Positions 34,196-44,657 of a DNA stretch of 64,000 bases are shown here, piece after piece; positions within the stretch are counted from its first letter, which is position 1, and every line of letters starts with the position of its first letter. Made by a program: the position numbers and the translations under genes. The DNA lies in contig OY986435.1 in the NCBI GenBank assembly GCA_963920525.1, forward strand, positions 267,310,299 to 267,374,298, read 5' to 3'. The DNA comes from Dichetophora obliterata. Lineage: Eukaryota > Arthropoda > Insecta > Diptera > Sciomyzidae. The notes under the pieces are model-generated. The model did not search any database and had not been told where the DNA came from. It worked only from the letters and a program-made list of their open reading frames with translations.

Positions 34196-35330
34196 TACTT
34201 TTGTACGATGAATACAAGAGCAGTGGAGAGGATCCTTTTGAATACTCTCATCAAGTTTTGCATTGATCTCACGCAGCACTTTTGAAACCTGCTGAACACA
34301 TTTCAATAATTGACATCAGCACCTTTGAGCTTAACAGCAATGACCATATGACAACAGCTGAGCTGACCACATTTAACAGCCAAGTCTGCCACTTAAGTAC
34401 GGCTGTCCAGTTTAGTTCCTCGCAGAATGCATTTAAATCCCATTCAAAAAGAAAACAAAAAAAATTCAACTAGGAAATGAAAAAGACATAGCAAGCAAAC
34501 AATAGAAAACATAGTAAAAGCCATGCAATATTTAATTGTTGACTACTATAAAACTTAATTACTTTAAAGAAAATTAAACTTATTGATACAGTATCAGTCA
34601 TTTACTTGAAGACCGTTGCAACTCAAAAAACACGATTTTTGAGTTAATGTTGCAGTATTGCTACTTATATCATGTTTCATATTGTGTACAAGGTCATACA
34701 AGGTGCAAGTCAATTAAAAACTTTAAACGCATTTTCTGTACAATCACGTTTTTTGAGTCTTGACGGTCTTCAAGTAAATGAGCGATATGTTCTTAGTATA
34801 AATTAATACTTAATGTAATATTTTAAAATAAAAATCCTACGCAGTGTGATATTAAAATAAAAAACAAAAAACAACATATTTTTAATACTCCAATAAAAAA
34901 GTTGAGATTTCGATATTATTGACTGTATATAATTTTAAATTCCTTAATAATTTCCTAAGTAGCTAAGAAAAACTCCATTAATGATAATGATGATGATGGT
35001 GATGTTTTCTTATTGTACATATTGTAAAAACGCCAACAATGTATTTTTTATATTTGTTTTATTTTTCGTATTTTAAAATAGTTTAAAGTTAAAAACTTGC
35101 AAATGCTAAAACTGTATGTAATTTAGTTTAATCGAAATAGTTTTTATCTAGTTAAACTTAATTTATTTTTTAAGCATTAAAAAGCGTTTTTTGTTTAAAT
35201 ATTGTGCTAATTTTTTTGTAAGCAGGTACTTTGTATTTCACTAGAAAACTATTTATTTTATTAGTATTTTTCACAATTTTTGAGCAATTTAAAAAGAAAA
35301 ACATTTATTGTAATAATAGTTGAATAAAGT
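34196..35330 (+). other. Ser: Serrate 3' UTR (extent inferred)
   Basis: AT-rich sequence after the stop. Candidate AATAAA signals lie at about 34827 and at 35323-35328. A small inverted-repeat element occupies about 34598-34781. Which poly(A) site is used cannot be told from sequence. Confidence 0.5.
34598..34781. mobile_element. Small MITE in the Serrate 3' UTR
   Basis: CATTTACTTGAAGACCGT followed by CTCAAAAAACACG pairs with CGTTTTTTGAGTC followed by ACGGTCTTCAAGTAAATG. This gives arms of about 35-40 bp with few mismatches, in a 184-bp element. Confidence 0.75.
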
Positions 35331-35744
35331 GAAAAATATATAATAATTAATATATACATAATTTTTTTTCTTTGTTAAATTTATTATATTTTGTTAGTTC
35401 TACCAAAAGCAGTGTTGCCAGGTTAGGGAATTTCCCCTAGGTTTAGAGGTTTTTCAATTGTGTTGAGGGATTTTAGAGGAAATGAATCTTTAGGGGTTTT
35501 TTTAGGGAGATTTAATGTTTTTAGGTTTTTTTTTTGGGGTATTTGAAAAACTTACCTTTAGAAATAAAGTTTTATTACTTTTCCTTAAAATAATGTAAAA
35601 ATTTAGAAAAAGAAGATATTTAACTTCTTGTGTATTTCAGCAACAATTTATAAAAACAGCTGAATTAGCAGCACTTAAAATTAATAGCTCGCGCTTTACT
35701 GGCAATAAATTGATTCCGTCTAAAAACTAAAAACAAAGCAAGTC

Positions 35745-36090
35745 AGCCTTTGTAGTCTAATAAAGAGTGCGCTGGACTATCAACTCAGAGGTCCCCGGTT
35801 CGAATCCGGGTTCAGGCATGGTTCTTTTCACTTTCTTTGTTCTCTACTACATTTAAGAATTATTGAAAGAAAAAATCCACAGCTAAATTGTGGAAAATGT
35901 TGAATTAAAGGACAGAAGCAACAGAAGCAATTCAAATTGTCTTTCAAGTTTGTTCCGCCTAATCGATAATTCACGTATGGTTCCAATCAATTCTTCCCCT
36001 AATAATCTATCATTTTCCTTTGAGGTCAAAGACCAAACGTTGTTTGCATAAGGCGCATGCCTTGGTTCTTTGATCTTTTAGAAAAAAAAG
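35745..36090 (+). mobile_element. tRNA-derived SINE, copy 1
   Basis: The head GCCTTTGTAGTCTAATAAAG..GGTTCGAATCC carries A- and B-box-like pol III promoter blocks. The body (AATCCACAGCTAAATTGTGG, TTCACGTATGGTTCCA, GGTCAAAGACCAAAC) and tail (TTGGTTCTTTGATCTTTT) match 49940-50329. The head does not fold as a good tRNA, so this is not a tRNA gene. Confidence 0.85.
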
Positions 36091-36330
36091 TATGCGGAAA
36101 AAAAGATATGCCCAAAAATATATCAAGATGTAGGAGACGGAGCCTCCTTTTAAAAGTAAGACTTAATTTTAATATGAACTATGAAGAAACTTTCTGCCCT
36201 TGTTAAAGACGTCCAACAGCTCAGCCCCTTAAATGCATAGGCTTGAATTGCAGTTGCACTACTATCAAAGTCGGCTGGTTAAAGATATCCAGTCGTGGAT
36301 AATTTGGCTCTTAATGACATATATATCCAA

Positions 36331-37430
36331 GGTTAGGTTAGGTTAGGTAATGGTGGCTGAGCCGATAGACGACTCGTACACTTAGGCCAGTGCAGGCCCG
36401 TTGTTATACCACATTATCTCTTTAAAACCTAGCAGAGATTTCCCTCCTCAAACCAGTTCGAGCGGATTATGAATTTAAGGATATGCTTGATTTCCAGGCA
36501 TGAGACTTCGGCAAGTCCATTCAAAAAGGGATGGCCAAGAGTTGCCATTCTCCTTTTAGCTAGAGCCGGACATTCGCAGAGGAGGTGCTGAACGTTTTCT
36601 ACCTCCTCCTCACATCTGCAGCTTCTGCAGAAATCGCCTGATGCAACTCCCAACCGAAGAGCATGCGCTCCGATTAGGCAGTGACCCGTTAGGACTCCTA
36701 CTATTTTGACAGGTTTACCCTGCTTAACTCAAGCAGTAAGTTGGTGCGTTTTAAATTGTAGGTAGGCCATGTTAGCTTAGTTATCCTTCATGTATCAAGG
36801 AGTTCCCAGCGTTCTTCTGCAAGACCTAAGGATCTGTTCTTGCACTGGAGCTTATAGGAGGAAATGGGTATACCAATAAAGTCCTCATTTAAGAGGGTGT
36901 TAGAGGTCGTACCCTTCCTTGCCAATTCGTCGGCCAAATTGTTGCCCTCGATATCCCTGTGTCCGGGTACCCATATGAGGTGAATCCTGAGTAGCCTTGC
37001 CATCTCGTTAAGAGATTTTCGGCACTCAGTAGGAGTTTAAGAGTTGTCAATATTTGAGTTCAGTGCTTTCAGTGTAGCTTGGCTATCTGAAAAGATGGAG
37101 ATGCTCTTTCCTTCAAGGTCTTTTTGACCTGGAATCTTAGTGGCTTCGTGAATAGCCATCATTTCCGCTTGGTAGACACTACAAGAGTTAGGAAGTCTAA
37201 AGGATGCTTCGAGTTCGAGATCCTGGGAATAGATACCTCCCCCTACTTGTTCTCGAAGTTTGGATCCATCTGTGAAGATCTTTATGGCGGAGATTTTAAG
37301 GGGGATTTTGTTTGCCCAGTCTAGCCGTGAAGGGATGAGAACTGCGTAGTTTTTTTCAAGATTTAAGCACGTCACACAATAGTCTGTTTTGTCGGGTGCA
37401 TACGAGTTCAGAATAATTGTGTGGCCGCAG
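36331..37430 (-). pseudogene. LINE fragment: RNase H and C-terminal knuckle, TTAGG-type tail
   Basis: Minus-strand pieces in order are IFTDGSKLREQVGGGIYS, YQAEMMAIHEA, IFSDSQATLKAL, WVPGHRDIEGNNLADELARK (a complete set of RNase H motifs) and the knuckle CRSCRCEEEVENVQHLLCEC. A stop or frame change lies between pieces. The 3' end of the element runs into three CCTAA units (36331-36348, read on + as GGTTAGGTTAGGTTAGG). RT and endonuclease are missing. Confidence 0.85.
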
Positions 37431-37601
37431 TTGTTACCTATCCAATTACCAGATTCTCTAAGTATCAGGGCTGCTGTGTTGGCACATTCCCTGGCAAAGA
37501 TATCGGATTAGTTCGGAATAGTTGGCACATATCCAAAGTGTCAACTAATCCAAGCTTCCAAATAATTCCACAGTTAAGCACAATCTTCTTTTACTTAATT
37601 T

Positions 37602-37738
37602 GTTCCCGTACTAAGTTCAAGTAATTGTAATAGATTAGAAAGTGACATTTTGCATGTTATTCTTCTCTCTCGAAATTTAAAAATTTGTAAAATAACGCTT
37701 TCAAGCAACTTCAAGCTACTTGAATCGAGTACGGGAAC
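37602..37738. mobile_element. Short inverted-repeat MITE, copy 2
   Basis: GTTCCCGTACTAAGTTCAAG at one end and CGAGTACGGGAAC at the other. It is about 85-90% like 9778-9912 along its whole length and better preserved at its ends. Confidence 0.75.
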
Positions 37739-38219
37739 CGGGGAATAGTGGGTTTCAGCAACAGGGGCAGACAAGTTCCTTTTGTTCATTTCGTTACTTG
37801 AACAATATTGGCGTTTCTGAGCAACTGATCTCTTTCTTTCAAAATGTTCGGTAGCTGTGGGCATTTTTTAGAAGAAGGTACTATGGAAAAGGACATCATG
37901 TATTGCAGAGATCTCTGATGTATTGAAAACTTGACCTCTTTCCACCGTATTCATAAACCTGTTTTAGAGTTAGTTATACAGTGAAAAACTTTTTGTTAGG
38001 CACACGGAGAGAGATATAATGCATTTCGCACACAAATCATGCAAAAATTAGCCATAATTCTATGCTTAAGATCGGAATTCATGATATATGACTTATTATT
38101 GTATGCTTTGTCATTTATGAGGGGAATTAACACCTTCCTCCCTCATACAAAATGGTGCACGGGATCAACTGTTCGGTTCGCGTTTTTTTCTCTCCTTCCG
38201 TTTCCTTTTTCCGACCCAG

Positions 38220-40875
38220 CATAATTTGAACAAGTTGTCTGTTGTAAATGATTCTATGCCCACTCGCTTCTCCAATAACACAACTCCTAGTCTTCTTGAC
38301 TACTTTATTGTTTCTGATTCGTCTGTCTTTTTCAATCAATTGTGCTTTGTCTCTGATCATGATCTGATTTTGTGCACGTTAAATGTCAATTTGTCTCTCT
38401 TAGTTGTCCCAAATACTTTTTCTTATTGAGATTTTAAGAATATAAATTATCCGTCTCTCTTCCGTGATATGTCCTTGTTATCGTTTAGTGACTGCTGGCT
38501 TCAACACAATATTAATGATAAGCTTAATTCCCTTTTAGTACCCATTAAACTTCTGTTTGATAAACATGTTCCTGTACGTAGTTGTAGAATAAAAAATAGT
38601 TCGTGTCCCTGGTTTTCCCAGCATGTCCGGTCTGTCATTAAGAAAAGAAACAAGTTACGTAATACTTGCCGCCGAAACCTCTCTGAAGTGAACTGGGAAG
38701 CTTATAGAATGGCGAGGAATGAAGCCGTTCTTATAAGTAGACAAGCTAAAACCTCGCTTTTATTTTAACAAACTTAAGCTTTCTCTTCCAAGTAAAGTAC
38801 TTTGCAATAATATCAAAAGCCTTGAAGTAAGCAACAAAAACAAATTTGAAAGTCTTCCAGATCCTGAAGTTTTAAACTGTTTTTTTACTGATAACGCTGC
38901 TTCAGCTTCTGGTAATAGTAATACTTTGCCACTTTTAAATCCTTTCAAACTACGGGTCAAACTTTTAATTTTTCCCCAGTGGTTGAGTTTGATGCAGGTA
39001 AATGTGTGTTGCAAATCAAGTCAAATGCAGTGGCTGCTGATGGTATTCCCATAAAATTTATTAAAATCTTACTGCCCCACATTATAAGCCCTCTTACTCA
39101 CATTATTAATTCATGTTTCATGTCATCATCATTCCCTGACTTATGGAAAGTCACCATTGTTCTTCCAATAGCAAACAAGCAAAATCCATTTGGTCCCAAT
39201 GATTTTAGGCCTATATGTATCCTTTCACCATAAGCAAAAATTTGTGGAAAACTTATGGCTCAACAAATTACACACTACATAGTCAATAATAACCTATTAT
39301 CTCCGTTTCAATCTGTTTTTCGTGCTGGGCTTAGTTGTTCGTCTGCGATTGATGGTATACGGCCACATTATAATGAGGGGTCTATGATGCTTTTGTGCTT
39401 GTTAGATTTCTCGAAAGCTTTTGATAAAGGAATCATCAAATATTGTGTCGTAAGCTTAAGTCATTGTTTGGTTTATTTCAAAGTGCCGTTAATTTAATGT
39501 CCAGCTACTTGTGCAATAGGTTTCAAAAAGTTAAAATTGGTCAACTGTCGTCTCGCCTGAAGTGGTGTCCCACAGGGTTCTATACTTGGCCCCTTCTGTT
39601 TTCTATGTTTTTATTTATTTATTTATTTATTGGCCAAACAAGGCAATGCAATTTACTTATTCTAACTTATTCTAACAGGTTTTGTTTACTTATTACTAAG
39701 TTTTTTGTTTTTCTTCTCCCTTTTCCTTGTTTTTATTTTATTTTTTTAGATGAAATTTTTTCTGTTTGTAATCATGCTACTGTTCACGCATACGTTGATG
39801 ATGTCCAGTTGTATCTTTCACGTAGAGCTGGCCTCATTGATGACCTTGGATGCAGTTTGAATGAAGACCTCAATAATGTTAATGAATGGGCTAGAAACAA
39901 TGACCTTATACTTAAATCTTCCAAGCCATATGTTCTCCCTGTTTGAAAAGTTAAGTCTTGTTTAAATGATGTTCCTGATTTGTTTATTGGATCTAATAAG
40001 CTTATTGTTGTGTCGAAAGTTGTAAAGCTAGGCTTCCATTTAAATTCTTCTCTGTCATGTGTTGACCATGTTAATAGTGTTGTAAGTAAAGTGTATTATG
40101 TTTTGCGTAACCTAAGATTATCTGCCAGCGTAACTCGTTGATATTAGGCGTAAGTTGGTAATTCAACTTCTCTTACCTGTTATAACTTTTTCTGAAATAG
40201 TTTACAGTGAACTTAATTCTTCGTCCCAGTTAAAACTTCAAATTGCGTTTATTTATGCCACGCGTTATGTTTATGGTCTTCAAAAATATGATCGTCTTTC
40301 TGGTTTCCGAAATGCAATACTTGTGTTGATATAACTGCTTATCTTAAGGCGAGAAACTGCATTTACCTTCATAAGTTAATCTATGATAAAACACCTGGGT
40401 ATTTGTATGATAAACTCCAGTTTGGCATGTCTAGAAGAAGCAATGTCATGATAGTTCCGAGGCATTTTTCGCTAAACACTTCCCACTTGTTTTTCATCAA
40501 CGTCATGAGGTTGTGGAATAATCTGCCACGAAGTCTTAGGGAAGTCAGTGGGAGAGTCACTTTTAGGCAATCAGTCTTTTCCTTCTTTTCTGCTTCTTAG
40601 ATTACTTCTTCACTACTCCTTTTTTTCTATTATTTCTTTTTTATTTTCTTTACTCTTTCATAATACCTTTTAATTTAAATATTGTATTAATCATATTAAG
40701 TTATTTTTTGTTTCCTAAACTGTGTTTAATTTTTAATTATTATTGTTAATTTGCTTTGCTTAATTTTAATTTGCTTCGAGTTGTTATTATTTCTTCCAGT
40801 TTATCTTATATTGTACTATAAAAGAGTTTGCTCTTAGTGTACTCATGATTGTTTCTTCCATAAATAAATAAACAA
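38220..40875 (+). pseudogene. Degenerate 5'-truncated LINE (endonuclease end plus RT)
   Basis: Reads, with several stops and frameshifts, the endonuclease tail (SLLDYFIVSD, CFVSDHDLIL), then RT motifs [45 protein letters not shown] (normally ADD, here VDD) and the C-terminal LWNNLPRSLREV. The 3' end is a run of ATAAATAAATAAA near 40862. A foreign segment splits the RT at 39609-39748. It is probably a different family from the LINE at 15585-19395. Confidence 0.85.
39609..39748 (-). mobile_element. LINE 3' tail inserted inside another LINE
   Basis: On the minus strand this segment ends TTGGCCAATAAATAAATAAA. It shares CTTATTCTAACAGG and a TTCTCCC..CCTTG tract with the 3' end of the LINE at 15585. 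It interrupts LLFSMF|NEIFSV of the host RT, with TTTTTTA-like sequence on both sides as a likely target duplication. Confidence 0.65.
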
Positions 40876-41356
40876 ATTCAAATTTCCTGGTATAATTTCT
40901 AGTTCGTTTCCTTTTCCCGCCCATCAGAATTTGAATCAGACTTCACGTGATCAGAGTTCAAGAACGTCAACGAAGCCAAACACGTTTTCGATCCGTTGAA
41001 CGAAACATGTGAAAGCGTTTGATGGATTTTTTTATTTGTGTTCCAAGGTCAGTGAAGTTGTTTAAGGAAAAAAAACACGAGTTATCTAGTATTGTGTACT
41101 TTTTGAATTTACGGTAAGTGCTAAGGTTTTATTAATTATGGATAAATATTTTTAGATCTCAACACTACTCAATTTAAAAGTTTTTATACCTGATAGTATC
41201 AAATTAGCTTTTTTTATACATCTTGGCGGCTAAAGCGCTTATTATAATAAACGGAACGGAACGTAGTTAAGTGTCATCGTGGCGGGACGAAACGTTTTCA
41301 AACGGAATGCAACCCTGTCTGCAGGGTTCATATCATTCTGTTTTCTTATGCCTTTA
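40876..41356. other. Non-coding sequence
   Basis: No gene recognised. TTATTATAATAAACGGAACG near 41230 resembles the terminus of the element at 48501-49133 but has no clear partner. Confidence 0.4.
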
Positions 41357-41882
41357 GGGCCCCTCAAACGATACTACATGTACATCCGACCTGTCAAATC
41401 ATCACACATGTAGTATCGTTCGTGTGCAAGAAATCAAGGTGGATGGACATGTCCGATGGAAGTCAAAAATTTTTGACTTTTTGCTAGGTACGTCCGACAT
41501 GTAGTTCCGTTTGCGTGCACGGCCATCCAACTTAGTACATTTAGTACATTTTGCCATTTGTTGAAATTTTTCAGAGAGAGCACATCTCGCGGTAAAACTG
41601 CCGAACGTAACAAATGTTATATTTTGAAGCGAATTTTTTTATCTTTATCTAAAATTGTGATGGCTTAAAATATTTAAAGCAAAAAAAAAAAAATTAAAAT
41701 AAATGTTCAAAACAATTAATATTAATATTTTTATTTGATGTTACCTCTTCGGCAGCTAAAAAATAATAAAGTCTATCCAAAGTCTATCCGTCATGTGCGA
41801 TGTGTGTGAGGGCAACGGAAAAAGTCCCGTTACTTTATCGAACTACATGTACGTCCGTCATGTAGTATCGTTTGAGGGCCCC
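41357..41882. mobile_element. Inverted-repeat MITE (CTCAAACGATACTACATG termini)
   Basis: The left end GGGCCCCTCAAACGATACTA and the right end TAGTATCGTTTGAGGGCCCC are inverted over about 25 bp. Further internal copies of ACATGTAGTATCGTTCGTG and CGTCCGACATGTAGT form subterminal repeats. No convincing target duplication (TTA left, TAT right). Confidence 0.75.
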
Positions 41883-42189
41883 TATTTTCTTATTTATTGA
41901 ATCATAAATGTTTTCTTTTGTTAAACTTAAAAATTAAATTCTAATAAATTTATAAATCGAAATCTCAGAAAGATTTTCAAATTAAATTTTCTCAAAGACA
42001 GTACACCACATTGCACCTATGTTGTGTACTACAATACCCTCAAAATTTCTAGGTAGAAGCTTTTTGGGTTTTCTCAAACGTTCACTAAAAACTTTTTTAT
42101 AGGTTATGTAACGGAGGCGAAATTTGGAGTCAACATGGACGTTAAAATTCAAAAATGAATTTTAAATTTCAAAATTTTAAAATTTTGGT

Positions 42190-42510
42190 TGTTGTGGAGC
42201 GGTGCTACCATCTCTGCGAGAGGGCGGCCCTTTGCATTTAGTTTGAGGGCGCCTTTTTACAGCGCCCCTGGTTCTCGATGACCAGTATTTATAAGGCCGC
42301 TCACTCACAGAGGTGGTACCATCGCCCCGGTCCAGTGACCCGCGGACACTAGGTTGGCCACGGCTGCACGTGCTAGTTAGCCATTGCTAGCAGTTCGGTG
42401 AGATGTGGGGTGGGGTCTTGTGGCCGTCCACGTGTACCCTTGCCGTACAAATGTCACGTGCATAAGTCATCGCACGTCGGTGATTCCAAATAAAGAATAC
42501 AAAAAAAAAA
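42190..42510 (+). repeat. GC-rich segment ending in AATAAA and poly(A)
   Basis: A GC-rich island (CGGCCCTTTGC, GCGCCCCTGGTTC, GACCCGCGGACACTAGG) in AT-rich surroundings. It ends CCAAATAAAGAATACAAAAA. That is the form of a retroposed 3' end, probably a LINE 3' UTR, with no coding part recognised. Confidence 0.5.
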
Positions 42511-43218
42511 TTTTCTGAAACGAGAATTAAAAATCAAGTAAAACAAATATAAAAAAATAAAGGAAACCGTTTGGGCACCCCTGGCCCAATCATCCAACAC
42601 CTACTCGTTGAGCTCTGGTGGACGAGCTCGGCCCACACTTTTCCCACCCTTCCGTGAGGGTTCAGGGGCTAAATGTATTGGAAACCCTCCCAAGCAATCA
42701 TCTTCTCCCCCTGACCAAATAAAAACGAACTTAGTGGTTCATTTTGACAATTTCAATTTAATAATAAAAGAACAATTGGCAATTACATATCTATAATTAG
42801 TTGTGCAAATAAAATTAGATTTTTAGTTGTATTATATAGTATAAGTGGAAATTTTGCCTACGTTTTTAATAGGTAGTTTTATTTTTAGATTAAAAAAATA
42901 ATCTTCAGTTTTATTTTCCTTTAGTTTGTTTAGTTTTCTTTACTTAATTTTAGTTTGAAAATTTAGTTATGTAGGTTATGTTAGGGTTATTTTTCTTGTT
43001 AAATTTTACTTTAGTTTACCTTAATTTTATTTTAAATTTTTAATTTACTTCTAGTTTATTTTGATTTTAGTAGTATATTTAGTTTATTTTGAATTTAAAT
43101 TTAAATCTCGTTTATTTTAATTAAATCTTATTTCTTATATATTAAAACTTATTTAAATTTAGTTCAAATAAGATTAATTTTAAAATAGTTTTACTTTAGT
43201 GTAGTTAGCTTAGCTTAA

Positions 43219-44127
43219 TGCCCCTATCACCGTCTGCGAATCGAACAAAAATTAAGTCGAATTCGCCAAATTGGTATCACCGTCGGCGAATGTTTTAATT
43301 TAATTCGACTGCAACGTCAAAAACAGGCGAATGAAAAACTTCGTGGTATCACTGTTCGCGAATTTCGCAGATGTCGTTCGACTTAAGCGTCAAAAACAGA
43401 CGAATAAAAATATTTGGTGACAAGCCGGCGAATGCGTTTGATTTCTTTTAATTTTGCACATAAAAATGGAAAATAATAGAAAAAGGTAAGTAAATTGCAT
43501 TGTATCAATAATCCCGACAACTTCGCTTAAAACTGTGGACACCGTTGATTGCGCAAGACCCAATTCAAAATCGTTTCCAACGCTCTTTTGGCAACGACCC
43601 TCAGCAAAAAATCGTAGAGTACTAGCTAGCTTCAAAATAGGAGGAATCGCACAACTTCGAATTGACTGCATGGAGTCTTCAATATTCTGCAACACAAAGA
43701 CAAAGGCTTCCTTGTTAAGCCTAAAATATGATTAAAACCTTTAAGAGATTTTAAAAATTTCAATGAAGATCAACCGGGCATATAAAAATACTCACAGGTC
43801 GTCAGGAATCTCTAGCGGATTGGATTTATCCCTAATACTGCGTCGTAATCTGCATAAAGTTTGTTTTTCCTCAGTTTCTCAAAAGAAGAGCTCCGCGCTG
43901 CTTAACATTTTAGTATATTTTATTATTTATTTGTATTTATCGCGGCTTAATTGAAATGTGAGGTTTGAGTTTTGACGTTTCTAAGCGAATTTTATTGTTT
44001 TCTGCTTTGGCAGCACCGTATCTGAGGCGAATAAGTAGGTTCGCAAACAGTGATACCACAAAAAGAAAAATTCGCCAAATGATTCGATTCGAGTGAAGCA
44101 TTCGATTCGCAGACGGTGATAGGGGCA
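43219..44127 (-). mobile_element. PIF/Harbinger deletion derivative (909 bp)
   Basis: The termini TGCCCCTATCACCGTCTGCG and its complement CGCAGACGGTGATAGGGGCA are perfect over about 27 bp, flanked by TAA at 43216-43218 and 44128-44130, as expected for PIF/Harbinger. Subterminal CGAA/TTCG motifs are frequent. The start of a transposase gene remains inside, but the DDE region is absent. Confidence 0.88.
43390..43909 (-). pseudogene. Harbinger transposase, first exons only
   Basis: Exon 1 (43909-43796) reads MLSSAELFF-stop-ETEEK, then LRRSIRDKSNPLEIPDDL, followed by a GTGAGT donor. A 75-bp intron with acceptor ATTTTAG joins it in phase to exon 2 (from 43720): NKEAFVFVLQNIEDSMQS, ILKLASTLRFFAEGRCQKSV, GNDFELGLAQSTVSTVLSEV. 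This is the N-terminal and helix-turn-helix part of HARBI1-like transposases. It breaks off after VVGIIDTMQF, and one TGA interrupts exon 1, so no functional protein is expected. Confidence 0.8.
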
Positions 44128-44657
44128 TAAGTTAGTTAAAATTGTGTATCAATTAAGTTTTAAGTATATTAAATTTTATTTCAATTTAGTTTTAATTAGT
44201 TAAAGTTAAAGATAGTTTTATTTTAGTTTAGTTATATTAAATTTTATTTCAATTTAGTTTTAATTAGTTAAAGTTAAAGATAGTTTTATTTTAGTTTAGT
44301 TATATTTTCTATTAAATTTTATTTTTATAGTGGTTTATTATTTGTATTTTATATTACCTTTTTTTTTTATAGATAAGTTTTAGTTAATTTTTAAGTGAAT
44401 ATATATTTTTAGTTTGGTGAATTTAGTTTGAAATTCTCTTAAAATATTTTCATGTAAAAATTGTAGCTTTGTATTAAGTTCTAAGTATATGTGAATTTTA
44501 AATTTTAAGTATGCTTAAAAGATATATAAAATATAAGAAAAATTTAGTTAATTTATGACAAATATTTTTGTTTTTTTTTTTAAACTATCGTTGCATGATA
44601 ATTATTAAATATTTGGAAGAAATATTAAAGGATAATAAATATATATAAGTGTGTATA

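Larger units (their letters stand above)
42830..44600. repeat. T-rich TTTAGTTTA low-complexity tract split by a Harbinger-like element
   Basis: Both sides of the element at 43219-44127 consist of TTTAGTTTATTTTAATTT-like sequence with strong T over A bias. At 44167-44300 a unit of about 67 bp is exactly duplicated. Confidence 0.6.

Noticed and set aside
35746..35818. Possible tRNA gene
   Set aside because: Promoter boxes are present but the cloverleaf is poor, and a conserved non-tRNA body and tail follow; the same structure recurs at 49940, so it is a SINE.
36331..36348. Interstitial telomere remnant
   Set aside because: Only three units and positioned exactly at a LINE 3' end, so better explained as a LINE tail.
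42608..42796. 62-codon frame with a Pro-rich start
   Set aside because: Next to a retroposed-looking GC-rich tail, with no domain; cannot be supported as a gene or as a LINE ORF.
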